A DNA stretch of 64,000 nucleotides from Marinimicrobium sp. C6131 (GTDB lineage: Bacteria > Pseudomonadota > Gammaproteobacteria > Pseudomonadales > Cellvibrionaceae): the NCBI RefSeq assembly GCF_026153455.1, contig NZ_CP110629.1, positions 1,302,001 to 1,366,000 on the forward strand, given 5' to 3'. Below, piece by piece: positions 8,415 to 16,166 of this stretch. The translations under genes and the position numbers were made by a program. Within the stretch, counting starts at the first letter, position 1; every line of letters begins with the position of its first letter. The notes below the pieces were generated by a model, which saw only the letters and a program-made list of their open reading frames with translations, ran no database searches and was not told the DNA's origin.

Positions 8415-8858
8415 CTAGGCGTAATCGCGAAACAGCTTGCGGAAGACGCTGGGAGACAGTCCGGTCCACCGCTTGAAGGCGTTGGTGAAACTGGTGCGGT
8501 CCGAAAAATCCAGTGCCTTGGATACCGCATCAACGCTCATGTGCTGATCAATGAGAAACTTGATCGCGTAATGGAAGCGTAAGCTGTCCCGCAGTTGGGC
8601 AAAATTTTCGCCCTGCTGCTGCAAACGACGCTGCAAAGTCCGTTTTGACAGGTCCAGATCCTCGGCAATGTAATCAATTGCCAAAGGGTCCTGACCGACG
8701 CGACGGTGCAGTACATCCAGAACTTTGGCGGCCACCCCTTCTGCCGGGGGGATGCGCGCCAACTCCAGATATTCATGATAAGACCGGACACCGGGCGTGG
8801 CGAACGGACGTGCCGCACTTTCACTGATTCGATCGTCGATACGCTGTAACTGAATCAT
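8415..8858 (-). CDS. Short AraC-type transcriptional regulator
   Basis: DNA-binding protein consisting almost only of an AraC/XylS double helix-turn-helix domain (about residues 50-147; DYIAEDLDLSKRTLQRRLQQ for the first helix-turn-helix and AVSKALDFSDRTSFTNAFKRWTGLSPS for the second, with the usual C-terminal signature). I chose ATG 8858 because a strong aaggagag lies just upstream, giving 147 aa; an upstream start at 8933 gives 172 aa. Full AraC-family relatives are 280-340 aa with an N-terminal ligand domain, which is missing here, and the sequence upstream shows no broken remnant of one. It may be a constitutive SoxS/MarA-like regulator. Two neighbouring inverted repeats lie upstream (9017-9057). 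Target genes are unknown. Confidence 0.85.
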   Translation of the reverse strand: MIQLQRIDDRISESAARPFATPGVRSYHEYLELARIPPAEGVAAKVLDVLHRRVGQDPLAIDYIAEDLDLSKRTLQRRLQQQGENFAQLRDSLRFHYAIKFLIDQHMSVDAVSKALDFSDRTSFTNAFKRWTGLSPSVFRKLFRDYA

Positions 8859-9016
8859 ACAGGCCTCTCCTTCTGCCAAAAACTCTGGGCATTGAAAATT
8901 AATGACGCTGGGTGGTCGCGGAGCGACTGTCAACCGAAGCCGCCAGTAACCGAGCTCGCGCGATCGTTATTGTCGACCAGCGGACAGGCCGATGCCTGAG
9001 CTCTGATCGGTCCCGA

Positions 9017-9057
9017 GGTTTGACGGTCAAACCCTGTACCTCGAGGGCCGGGCCCTC
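9017..9057. promoter_or_regulatory. Twin perfect dyads upstream of AraC-type gene
   Basis: Two perfect inverted repeats, each with a single central base: ggtttgac-g-gtcaaacc (9017-9033) and gagggcc-g-ggccctc (9043-9057), separated by 9 bp. They lie about 160-200 bp upstream of the regulator's start. Such short-centred dyads are typical operators for dimeric regulators; binding by the adjacent regulator is only a guess, since AraC proteins usually recognise direct repeats. Confidence 0.4.
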
Positions 9058-9114
9058 AACCTCAAGACAGCTCTAGTATAGGCCAATCAAAGCGGAATTG
9101 TCGCTAACGGAGTC

Positions 9115-9136
9115 AAAAAACCCGACATTCATCGGG
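9115..9136 (-). terminator. Terminator of bcp
   Basis: Read on the minus strand: cccga-tgaatg-tcggg followed by six T, about 80 bp after the bcp stop codon. Confidence 0.75.
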
Positions 9137-9215
9137 ACTAAGATCACATTTTTATTAAAAACCTGATCTTATACCGTAAAAGTCACTCCCGACTCGATTT
9201 GGCCCATCCACTGCG

Positions 9216-9698
9216 TCATTCACTTCCAAAATGCTCCCGAACCCAGGTCAGAATGACCTGATCGTGGTTTTTGGTGGTGAACTTTTCAGGGATGTCCCGC
9301 AGGCGCCCTTCTTTATCAATGATGAAGGTGGTACGGATCAGCCCCATGTACTCTTTACCGGCAAACTGCTTCAACCCCCAGACGCCATATTTTTCGGCAA
9401 TCTGATGGTCGGGGTCCGACAGCAGGTCAAAGGTCAATCCCTGTTTGGCAATAAACTTCTGCAGTGCCGGCTCCTTGTCCGGACTCACTCCCAATACGAC
9501 CGTATCGTACTGCGCCAGTTCCGCCAGCGCGTCACGCATACCACAGGCCTGGACCGTACAGCCGGGTGTCGATGCTTTGGGGTAAAAATACAGAACAACG
9601 TTCTGCTTGCCCCTGAAGTCTTTCAGACTGACCTTTTCGCCGTTCTGGTTGTTCAGGGTGAAAGCCGGGGCCAAGTTGCCGATTTTCGGTAATGCCAT
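9216..9698 (-). CDS. bcp: Thioredoxin-dependent thiol peroxidase (Bcp/PrxQ)
   Basis: Cytoplasmic atypical 2-Cys peroxiredoxin that reduces H2O2 and organic hydroperoxides with thioredoxin electrons. From ATG 9698 (MALPKIG) the product is 160 aa, close to E. coli Bcp (156 aa). The peroxidatic Cys47 lies in YPKASTPGCTVQAC and the resolving Cys52 five residues later, matching E. coli Cys45/Cys50. The open frame extends to 9749, but the extra 17 residues are not part of the family. Monocistronic, with its own terminator. Confidence 0.95.
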   Translation of the reverse strand: MALPKIGNLAPAFTLNNQNGEKVSLKDFRGKQNVVLYFYPKASTPGCTVQACGMRDALAELAQYDTVVLGVSPDKEPALQKFIAKQGLTFDLLSDPDHQIAEKYGVWGLKQFAGKEYMGLIRTTFIIDKEGRLRDIPEKFTTKNHDQVILTWVREHFGSE

Positions 9699-9780
9699 GG
9701 TTCGCTCCGAGTCCTGTTGGTAAAAAGAATACATCCGGCACTGCACCACTCTGGTGCCACACCTCGGTGATTGAGGCCTT

Positions 9781-10662
9781 TCAGTCCCGGTAGAGTTTGA
9801 GCAGATCCCCGTAATGGTCGACCCGCCGGTCCCTCAAGTAGGGCCAGATCCGCCGAACACTTTCGCTCCGCGCCATATCCAGCGAGACCACCGCATGCTC
9901 CACCTGATCGGTGCTGCCCTGGTAGAGGAACTCGCCCTGGGGACCCGCCACAAAGCTGCTGCCCCAGAAGTCGATACCGGTACCGCCTCCCGGGTCCGCC
10001 TCGTGACCAATACGATTGACGCTGACCACGGGGACCCCATTGGCCACCGCGTGGGCGCGCTGAATGGTGATCCAGGCCTGGCGCTGACGTTCCTGCTCCT
10101 CGGGGTCATCTTCCCGACTCCAGCCGATGGCGGTGGGGTAGATCAACAACTCGGCCCCAGCCATCGCCATCAGGCGAGCCGCTTCCGGGAACCACTGGTC
10201 CCAGCACACCAGAACCCCGAGCTTGCCCACCGAAGTCTGAATGGGCTGAAAGCCCAGGTCGCCCGGGGTGAAATAAAACTTCTCGTAAAAACCGGGATCG
10301 TCGGGAATGTGCATTTTGCGATAGGTGCCGGCGATGGTGCCATCGCGCTCCAGCACCACCGCCGTGTTGTGATACAACCCCGGCGCCCGACGCTCGAACA
10401 GCGAGGCGACGATCACCAGGTTCAGCTCCCGGGCCAGGGCGCCGAGGCGATCGGTGCTGGGGCCGGGAATGGGCTCGGCCAGGTCAAACTCGTCTACGTC
10501 CTCCTGCTGGCAGAAATACAACCCCCGGTGCAATTCCTGCAGCACCACCAACTGAGCCCCCTGCTCCGCCGCGCGGCGGATACCGTCAATGGAGGCCAGC
10601 AGGTTGGCTTCGAGGTCAGCACTGCAGGCGTGTTGAATCAGCCCGACGTTAAGCTGGGTCAT
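9781..10662 (-). CDS. aguB: N-carbamoylputrescine amidase
   Basis: Nitrilase-superfamily amidohydrolase converting N-carbamoylputrescine to putrescine, CO2 and ammonia; second step of the agmatine route to putrescine. From ATG 10662 (MTQLNVGLIQHAC), with aaggagt upstream, the product is 293 aa, the usual AguB length. The nitrilase catalytic triad is visible: Glu43 (VLQELHRGLYFC), Lys116 (TYRKMHIPDDPGF) and Cys153 (LVCWDQWFPEA). The start codon lies 14 bp inside the 3' end of aguA, so the two are translationally coupled and act in sequence. Confidence 0.95.
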   Translation of the reverse strand: MTQLNVGLIQHACSADLEANLLASIDGIRRAAEQGAQLVVLQELHRGLYFCQQEDVDEFDLAEPIPGPSTDRLGALARELNLVIVASLFERRAPGLYHNTAVVLERDGTIAGTYRKMHIPDDPGFYEKFYFTPGDLGFQPIQTSVGKLGVLVCWDQWFPEAARLMAMAGAELLIYPTAIGWSREDDPEEQERQRQAWITIQRAHAVANGVPVVSVNRIGHEADPGGGTGIDFWGSSFVAGPQGEFLYQGSTDQVEHAVVSLDMARSESVRRIWPYLRDRRVDHYGDLLKLYRD

Positions 10663-11692
10663 ACAGGACTCCTTCGGGTAATTGCATGGTAATACAGTGC
10701 AGACTGCCCCCCTGCTCAATCAGCACAGAGCAGGGAATGCCAAAAATGTGGTAGCCCGGAAAGGCCTGCATCACCTGCTCCAGGGCCTGTTCGTCGGCGG
10801 GACAGTCGTACTGCGGCACCAGAACGGCGCCATTGATGATCAGAAAGTTGGCGTAGGTGGCCGGCAGGCGCCGGCCGTCGTCGCTGTGTATCGCGCCCGG
10901 CCAGGGCAGCGGCACCAACCGGTAGGGCTCGCCGTCGGCATCCGTCAACATCGCCAACTCCGCTTCCATCGCTTTCAGCTCGGCATAGTGCCCATCGTCG
11001 GGGTCATCGCACTGCACATAAGCAATGACATTGTTCGGACACAATCGCGCCAGGGTGTCGATATGGCTATCGGTGTCATCCCCCTCGAGATGACCGTGCT
11101 TTAGCCAATTGATTTTACGCACCCCGAAGGCCGCCTTCAGGCGCGCTTCAATGGTCTCGCGAGTCAACCCCGGGTTGCGGTTTTCATTCAACAGGCAGGC
11201 TTCAGTGGTGAGCAGCGTTCCGCGCCCATCGACCTCAATCGAACCGCCCTCCAGTACCCAATCCTGGCGCTCCAGCGCCACGTCGGGAAAGGCGCCGTCG
11301 CGATGCAGGCGTTCGGTAATGCCGTTGTCCAGATCGTGGGCAAACTTGCCGCCCCAGCCATTGAACTGGAAGTCCAACAGGACCGGACGCTCGCCCTCGA
11401 GCACGGTGAGCGGGCCGTGGTCCCGGGCCCAGGTGTCATTGCTCGGCGCAGGACGCAGGTGAACACTGTCCATGGGCACATTCATCGCCTCCAGGCGGCT
11501 CTGTATGGCGTCCAGCGCCTGCTCCGGGACGGCTATGATCAGGTCCGCATAGTCCGCAATCACGGTCACCAGCCCCTCATACAGCGGGATCACCTCATCG
11601 AGTAGCGGCGCCCAGTCGCTGTCCCCATGGGGCCAGGTCAGCAGCACGGCATCCTGGGGTTCCCACTCGGCGGGCAGGCGGAATTGTGGCAT
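10649..11692 (-). CDS. aguA: Agmatine deiminase
   Basis: Hydrolyses agmatine to N-carbamoylputrescine and ammonia (peptidylarginine-deiminase fold). The ATG at 11692 gives 347 aa with gaggtg seven bases upstream; a GTG at 11701 would add three residues. Family marks are the N-terminal MPAEWxPQ-like start (MPQFRLPAEWEPQDAVLLTWPH), the NDTWARDHGP motif near residue 85, HGHLEGDDTDSHIDTLARL in the middle, and the active-site cysteine near the end (EQGGSLHCITMQLP). Overlaps aguB by 14 bp. With aguB it supplies putrescine, whose degradation product GABA could enter the catabolic operon at 35818-43394. Confidence 0.95.
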   Translation of the reverse strand: MPQFRLPAEWEPQDAVLLTWPHGDSDWAPLLDEVIPLYEGLVTVIADYADLIIAVPEQALDAIQSRLEAMNVPMDSVHLRPAPSNDTWARDHGPLTVLEGERPVLLDFQFNGWGGKFAHDLDNGITERLHRDGAFPDVALERQDWVLEGGSIEVDGRGTLLTTEACLLNENRNPGLTRETIEARLKAAFGVRKINWLKHGHLEGDDTDSHIDTLARLCPNNVIAYVQCDDPDDGHYAELKAMEAELAMLTDADGEPYRLVPLPWPGAIHSDDGRRLPATYANFLIINGAVLVPQYDCPADEQALEQVMQAFPGYHIFGIPCSVLIEQGGSLHCITMQLPEGVLYDPA

Positions 11693-11846
11693 CAAAAACA
11701 CCTCGTTGGTTCAGCTATAAAGGGCGGCGATTATAGCGCATCCGGGCCACTCGGGTCCGCCGCGCCAACACTATCACCGGCCGCTCACCCTCTCTATAAT
11801 AGCCGCCACTGAATACGTCGCCCTTCAGCGACCGGACGAGTTCACT

Positions 11847-12326
11847 ATGCTTCGATTGCTTATCGCCCTGATTGTCATCATCGGCCTGTGGGCGGCCATG
11901 GCCCATATCCGACGTTTACCGCCAGCCGAGCGCAAACGCCTGTATTGGCGCCTCGGCCTGTGGGGGGGCGGCCTGGGGCTGATTCTCCTGGTCGCTACGG
12001 GCCGGGCCCACTGGCTGTTTGCGGTGCTGGGCGCCCTGCTCCCCCTGGCGAAAACCGCCATTGCCCTGGGCCTGCAGTTTTTCCCGATGTGGAAGCAGCG
12101 CCAGCAGCAGGCCGGACCCACCAGCCCGCCGAGCGGCCCCATGGATGTACGCGAAGCCATGAACACGCTGGGCCTGAAAGGCGACGAACAGGCGCTCACC
12201 CGGGAGGACATCATTGGAGCCCATCGCAAACTGATGCAGAAACTGCACCCGGACCGGGGCGGCAATGATTATCTCGCGGCCAAGGTCAACGAGGCCAAAG
12301 AGCTGTTACTCAAGCGCCTGAGCTGA
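11847..12326 (+). CDS. Membrane-anchored J-domain protein
   Basis: Predicted DnaK co-chaperone attached to the inner membrane. The 159-aa product has an N-terminal hydrophobic segment (residues 2-19), a second one at about 38-75 that may form one or two spans, a Gln/Pro-rich linker, and a C-terminal J-domain (about residues 99-159) with the HPD motif at 134-136 (LMQKLHPDRGGNDYLA). Terminal placement of the J-domain after a membrane anchor resembles the TIM14/DjlC-like arrangement rather than DnaJ itself. The partner and substrate are unknown. It converges with cmoM, 14 bp downstream. Confidence 0.85.
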   Translation: MLRLLIALIVIIGLWAAMAHIRRLPPAERKRLYWRLGLWGGGLGLILLVATGRAHWLFAVLGALLPLAKTAIALGLQFFPMWKQRQQQAGPTSPPSGPMDVREAMNTLGLKGDEQALTREDIIGAHRKLMQKLHPDRGGNDYLAAKVNEAKELLLKRLS

Positions 12327-12340
12327 CGGAGCGCATGACC

Positions 12341-13159
12341 TCAGATCGCCCGTTTTTTAAGCAATACATGCATGTAGCGCCCGAGCGAGCGGTAGGGCTC
12401 CAACTGCGAGAGGCGCAGCTCCTGCGCCAGCACTGTGTCCGGCGCCTGCTCACGTAGTGACTTGTCCAGAATATAGTCATGAAACACCCGGATACCGCTG
12501 GTGGCCAGCCGCTCCAGCGGCCGCGCCGCCAGCCACTGATCCACGGTCTCCGGATAGAGCGGGTTGATGGGGGACAGGCTGCCTCGAAAACCACCGTAAT
12601 CACCCCGCTCCACCTTCTTGAAGTTCGCCCGCAGCAGGTTTTTGTACACCGCACCATGCAGATTGTAGTAGCACAGGGAGAGGTGACCGCCGGGCTTGAG
12701 CCAGCGGATCAGGTGATCAATCAGGACTTCCGGATCCAGCACCCATTCAAGTACCGCGTGACAGATAACCAGATCAAAGGGTTCGGCACCTACCGGTAAC
12801 GCGTCCTCCAGAGACTGGATGGCGCTTTGCACCAGAGTCACCCGCTCACTGACCCCCAACTGCTCCGCTTCCGCCCGGGCGCCGAGCAGCATCTGCTCGG
12901 ACAGGTCGCACAGGGTAATGGCATGCCCCGCCCGCGCCAGCGGCAGGGAAAACTGGCCCTGCCCGCCGCCGGCATCCAGAATGCGCAGGGGCGACCGACC
13001 GGTGTCGGGCACAAAAGGCGGAAATGGCCAGTGTTGACCAAAGTCGCGGCGCAGCACACTCAGCCGGATACGCCCCTTGAGCCCACCGTAGACATTGCGG
13101 GCGAAACGCTGGGCGAGATCGTCAAAGTTACGGTCGCCGGTGACCGGTTGCTTGGGCAT
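12341..13159 (-). CDS. cmoM: tRNA 5-carboxymethoxyuridine methyltransferase
   Basis: SAM-dependent enzyme that methylates cmo5U34 to mcmo5U34 in certain tRNAs. The 272-aa product aligns throughout with E. coli CmoM (formerly SmtA, 261 aa): RNFDDLAQRFARNVYGGLKG at the N-terminus, the SAM motif LRILDAGGGQGQFSLPLA, LVICHAVLEWVLDPEVL, then GIRVFHDYILDK and YRSLGRYMHVL near the end. It lies 8 bp downstream of miaE on the same strand, so two tRNA-modifying genes are co-transcribed. Confidence 0.92.
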   Translation of the reverse strand: MPKQPVTGDRNFDDLAQRFARNVYGGLKGRIRLSVLRRDFGQHWPFPPFVPDTGRSPLRILDAGGGQGQFSLPLARAGHAITLCDLSEQMLLGARAEAEQLGVSERVTLVQSAIQSLEDALPVGAEPFDLVICHAVLEWVLDPEVLIDHLIRWLKPGGHLSLCYYNLHGAVYKNLLRANFKKVERGDYGGFRGSLSPINPLYPETVDQWLAARPLERLATSGIRVFHDYILDKSLREQAPDTVLAQELRLSQLEPYRSLGRYMHVLLKKRAI

Positions 13160-13167
13160 AGGGTGCC

Positions 13168-13779
13168 TCAGGCGGCCTGGGGTACGCCGCTGTGAAAGCG
13201 GAAGGTGTCATCCGGTGATTCGATCAGCGAGCGCTCCAGCGTCAGAAATTCCTCCACCCGAGCCTCAATGGACTCGCCGCCGGCGGCCTTGCGGGCCAGT
13301 TTAAGGTAGTCCTGAAAGTGACGGGCCTCGGACTTGAGCAGCGACAGATAAAACCCCTGCAGCTCTTCATCAAGATGCGGAGCCAGCTTGGCAAAGCGCT
13401 CACAGGAACGGGCTTCGATGATCCCGCCCACAATCAATGTATCCACGTAGCGCCCCGGCTCGTGGGTGCGGATCGGTTTGCGCAGCTCGGAAGCGTACCG
13501 GCTGGGGGAAATCTGCCCGTAGGCGATACCGCGCTTCTGCATCAGGCTCATCACCTGCTCGTAATGACGCAGTTCCTCACGGGCCAGGCGGGACATTTTG
13601 TGCATCATCTCAAAATCGCCCACATAGCGGTACATCAGCGTCAGCGCGGTGGACGCGGCCTTCTTTTCACAGTTGGCATGATCGAGTAACAGCAGCGGCT
13701 CATTGGCCAGCGCCCAGCGCACCCAGGCATCCGGCGTTTCGCACTGAAGAAAATCAAGAATAGGTTTTATATCAGTCAT
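13168..13779 (-). CDS. miaE: tRNA-(ms2io6A)-hydroxylase MiaE
   Basis: Non-haem diiron monooxygenase that hydroxylates the isopentenyl group of ms2i6A37 in tRNA. The 203-aa product carries ferritin-like carboxylate/histidine ligands in order: LLDHANCEKKAAS, AREELRHYEQV, GGIIEARSCERF and LKSEARHFQDYL. Its length fits the shorter pseudomonad type of MiaE. Lies 14 bp after a DUF1289 gene and directly before cmoM; all point the same way. Confidence 0.92.
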   Translation of the reverse strand: MTDIKPILDFLQCETPDAWVRWALANEPLLLLDHANCEKKAASTALTLMYRYVGDFEMMHKMSRLAREELRHYEQVMSLMQKRGIAYGQISPSRYASELRKPIRTHEPGRYVDTLIVGGIIEARSCERFAKLAPHLDEELQGFYLSLLKSEARHFQDYLKLARKAAGGESIEARVEEFLTLERSLIESPDDTFRFHSGVPQAA

Positions 13780-13793
13780 TTACATCACAAAGT

Positions 13794-14282
13794 TCAAGTG
13801 TTTTGCGCTGCTTTTTGCATCGCATCCGCGGCCAAACCCGGGGCAATATAGCGCTCGTAGTGCGCGCAGGAAAGTTCGTAATAGTCGTGATCGATCTGAT
13901 CACGCAGCTCGGGCAGAGAATACGCCCGCCATTCGGGGCGCACCCGCAGGCCGTAGTGCGCCGGCTCTCGGATCTGACTGGCCCCGGCCTTGAGCAGATC
14001 GAAGATCCAGCAGTGCGGGTCCCGATCTTCGTTGAACCGCACCTGCTGGTGCCGAATCTGCTCGCGCAGGACAGCTTCATCCAGGATCTCAAAGCGCGCC
14101 GCCACCACCTGGGTCAGAAAGGCCTCCAGACGTTTGACGATGATATGGCGCTGCTCCTGATCGTAGGCATTCCAGTCGATCACCTCGTGGGCAAACCGCT
14201 TGCAGCCACGGCACACACTATCCCCGATGCCCGTTGAACAGACACCCACACAGGGGGTTTTGACCCGTTTGAATACTGCCAT
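13794..14282 (-). CDS. DUF1289 domain protein
   Basis: Function unknown. The 162-aa product starts with a DUF1289 module containing four cysteines in two pairs, Cys11/Cys15 and Cys24/Cys27 (TPCVGVCSTGIGDSVCRGCKRF), which looks like a metal- or Fe-S-binding knuckle. The remaining ~130 residues are soluble and contain no motif I recognise. It begins one base after the stop of the SMP-30-like gene and is followed by miaE, suggesting one transcript through cmoM. A role linked to tRNA modification or Fe-S supply is only suggested by this context. Confidence 0.82.
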   Translation of the reverse strand: MAVFKRVKTPCVGVCSTGIGDSVCRGCKRFAHEVIDWNAYDQEQRHIIVKRLEAFLTQVVAARFEILDEAVLREQIRHQQVRFNEDRDPHCWIFDLLKAGASQIREPAHYGLRVRPEWRAYSLPELRDQIDHDYYELSCAHYERYIAPGLAADAMQKAAQNT

Positions 14283-14283
14283 A

Positions 14284-15342
14284 TCAATAAGGATATCCCG
14301 CTACATCCAGTTCAATCTGCCAGAGCGTACCCGCGCCGGTCAGGTACAGCGTCTGACGCTCGGGGCCGCCAAAGGCGGCATTGGTGATATTCGCATCGAC
14401 ACGGATCTCCGCCAGGGATTCACCCTCCGGGGAGAAGACCCGCACCCGCTGCTTGGTGTGTTCGGTCACATAGATGTTACCCAGACAGTCAATCGCCATC
14501 CCGTCGGGAACAGTCACCTCGACCAGATCCCGTTGCCCGGCCACATGACCATCTTCATCCAACGCGTAGGCCCTGAGTACCCCCTGCTCGCCGCCACCGG
14601 CGACATAGAGTGTCTTCTCATCCGGGGACAGGGAGACACCATTGGGGTTGCTCAGGGTGTCGTCGACCACGGACACACCGTCGGCATCAATGCGATAGAC
14701 CCGGGTCTTTGGTTGTCCACCCGGCGCCGCGGAGCGCTGGAAGTCCGGGTCGGTAAAATAGATCACGCCATCGCGGGTCAGGGTAAGATCGTTGGGAGAG
14801 TTGAACGGGTTATCGGCAAACTCATCCCAGACAATCTCCCGGTCACCGGTAGAGAGCTCGTAGCGTGAGATGGCCTTGGCGTCGTGGGTGGCGGCCATCA
14901 GAAAGCCCTCAGCATCCACAGCCAGGCCGTTGCTGCCGCTGTCTTCCAGCGCGGTTTCCAGGGTACCTTCCGCCGTCAGGCGCTGCACTCGCGAGGGGAA
15001 GCCTTCCTGAAAGGTGAAGTCGGAGAAGTACAGGGACCCGCCAATCCAGACCGGCCCCTCGTACAGGCCCGCCTCTTTCCGGGTGGTGGCGGAGCCCGGA
15101 ATCCGCTCGGCGGTCAGCGTCCCGGAGGGGGCCTGACCCGGGTCTTGCGGGCACTGCCATTGGCTGTCTGGCGTGGGGGCGGTACCGGAATTGTCCGGAT
15201 CGCTGTACTCGACTCCACTGGCCGCGGCATTACCGGAGGCCTCGGGTGTCGGCTGCGACTCTTCGGCGGGTTCACAGCCCCAGAGAATCAGCGCGGTCAG
15301 TGCGGCACTCAGAGGCGCCAGGGTGTGTCGGGTGGTGTTCAT
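14284..15342 (-). CDS. SMP-30/gluconolactonase-like lipoprotein
   Basis: Six-bladed beta-propeller hydrolase-like protein of the SMP-30/gluconolactonase family, probably a calcium-dependent lactonase acting in the envelope. The 352-aa product has a signal peptide ending in ALILWGC (Cys23), a somewhat atypical lipobox because of the Trp, followed by a Ser/Ala/Glu-rich linker. The propeller starts near residue 85; family marks include EGPVWIGGSLYFSDF, NGLAVDAEGFLMAATHDAK, FNSPNDLTLTRDGVIYFTDP and NGVSLSPDEKTLYVA. Substrate unknown. It abuts the DUF1289 gene with one base between them. The upstream region carries the composite palindromic element. Confidence 0.85.
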   Translation of the reverse strand: MNTTRHTLAPLSAALTALILWGCEPAEESQPTPEASGNAAASGVEYSDPDNSGTAPTPDSQWQCPQDPGQAPSGTLTAERIPGSATTRKEAGLYEGPVWIGGSLYFSDFTFQEGFPSRVQRLTAEGTLETALEDSGSNGLAVDAEGFLMAATHDAKAISRYELSTGDREIVWDEFADNPFNSPNDLTLTRDGVIYFTDPDFQRSAAPGGQPKTRVYRIDADGVSVVDDTLSNPNGVSLSPDEKTLYVAGGGEQGVLRAYALDEDGHVAGQRDLVEVTVPDGMAIDCLGNIYVTEHTKQRVRVFSPEGESLAEIRVDANITNAAFGGPERQTLYLTGAGTLWQIELDVAGYPY

Positions 15343-15546
15343 GGAGGATGTCCTTGTGCCGATTTTAAGTTATTTATAGCTTTAGGTTTTGAGCGTAACT
15401 TATTGATTTTAATGAAATCAAATCGATCAGAAAAGCGAGCATCATTATACCGATCACTTGGATCATGAGCCAGTAACTTTAGTTTGACCGCCAGTCGATC
15501 GGCGCTCTTTGCTCCCCCAAAAAAGGCGCTCCGATCATAATGCTCC

Positions 15547-15645
15547 GATGGGGTATAGCCTTGCGAGACACGCCGTGAACCCATCCATGGGGGCTCATCA
15601 CCCGCCATCCAGGCGGGTGACGGTCTCGCAAGGCTATACCCCATC
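15547..15645 (+). repeat. Palindrome A (type I), 23-bp perfect arms
   Basis: Arms 15547-15569 and 15623-15645 are perfectly complementary over 23 bp (left arm begins gatggggtatagcc and ends ttgcgagac). The 53-bp interior holds acgccgtgaacccatcc, then tgggggctc, then a second perfect hairpin (tcacccgcc/ggcgggtga). The same interior modules recur in palindrome D at 60012-60159 with different arms. Confidence 0.9.
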
Positions 15646-15709
15646 TCCGCAGTGCGAACGTAACATTTCGGGAAATAGCACCCTGAGCTCCAAGGTGGCA
15701 CTTAGGGAC

Positions 15710-15860
15710 GGGAAGGGAAAGCCCTTTCAAGACCGTAAGCGGAGGGACTCCGCGCGTCGAGCCCCCAGGGGCCGCTCTATGGCATCCATGCCACCGCGGC
15801 ATTCGTGCGTCCATGCACATCATGGGTTTACGGCGTGTCTTGAAAGGGCTTTCCCTTCCC
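15710..15860 (-). repeat. Palindrome B (type II), 24-bp perfect arms
   Basis: Arms 15710-15733 and 15837-15860 are perfectly complementary over 24 bp (gggaagggaaagcc...caagac). The 103-bp interior contains the gcggag/ctccgc hairpin, gagcccccaggg, a ~51-bp insert with two hairpins around catccatg and gtccatgcac, then atgggtttacggcgt. Without the insert it equals the reverse complement of palindrome C (59822-59919) apart from the arms. Confidence 0.9.
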
Positions 15861-15990
15861 GGCCCGGACTTGACGCTTACCACCAGTCTATCTGCCAAAG
15901 TCGGCGTGTCTCACAAGGGTATGCCCCGGCGGAGCGCCACAACCGGAGCACCATAAGCATCGAAGCTCCATACAGCCCAACCGGGCGCCC

Positions 15991-16019
15991 TACACAGTTA
16001 ATGGGGGTTACTGTATAAT
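15991..16019 (+). promoter_or_regulatory. Probable acnB promoter
   Basis: Perfect -10 TATAAT (16014-16019) with a -35-like tacaca (15991-15996, four of six consensus bases) at 17-bp spacing. It lies about 150 bp upstream of the GTG start, giving an acnB leader of roughly 140 nt. Confidence 0.55.
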
Positions 16020-16166
16020 CCGCCGCCGTTGAGCCGTGCCATCAACCGCCTCCCGGGGCGCGGCGCCGGACCCAGGGTCCACTCGCATCCATGACGGTCA
16101 TGGATAGTCTCTCAAGGCAGAGATCCTGTTGAGAGAGTAACCCCACAAAATCAGAGGAACTCAATC

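Larger units (their letters stand above)
8859..9215. other. Intergenic region with dyads and bcp 3' end
   Basis: About 360 bp without a gene, between bcp and the short AraC-type gene (both minus strand). It contains the bcp terminator (9115-9136), an AT-rich inverted repeat taagatca/tgatctta (9139-9171, 17-base spacer) in the bcp 3' untranslated region, and two G/C-rich dyads at 9017-9033 and 9043-9057 that lie in the probable promoter region of the AraC-type gene. Confidence 0.5.
15541..15935 (+). repeat. Composite palindromic element, copy 1
   Basis: About 395 bp built of a type I palindrome (15547-15645), a spacer, a type II palindrome in the other orientation (15710-15860), another spacer and a terminal half of a type I arm (about 15902-15935, ending ggcggagcg). 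The whole arrangement is repeated in inverted orientation at 59763-60167. The outer ends are related inverted repeats (tgctccgatggggta at 15541-15555; gccccggcggagcg at 15922-15935), less perfect than in copy 2. There is no coding capacity, so if mobile it would need a helper in trans, as MITEs do. I see no clear target-site duplication. Confidence 0.75.
15343..16166. other. Gene-free repeat-rich region upstream of acnB
   Basis: About 820 bp between divergently transcribed genes. 15343-15540: AT-rich, promoter side of the SMP-30-like gene. 15541-15935: composite palindromic element, copy 1, described separately. 15936-16166: acnB promoter and leader, with a -10 TATAAT at 16014-16019. No plausible protein-coding gene; short frames across the palindromes are artefacts of the repeats. 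Confidence 0.8.

Noticed and set aside
15541..15935. CRISPR array or tRNA cluster
   Set aside because: The repeats are palindromic, of variable length and not regularly spaced; no tRNA fold is present.
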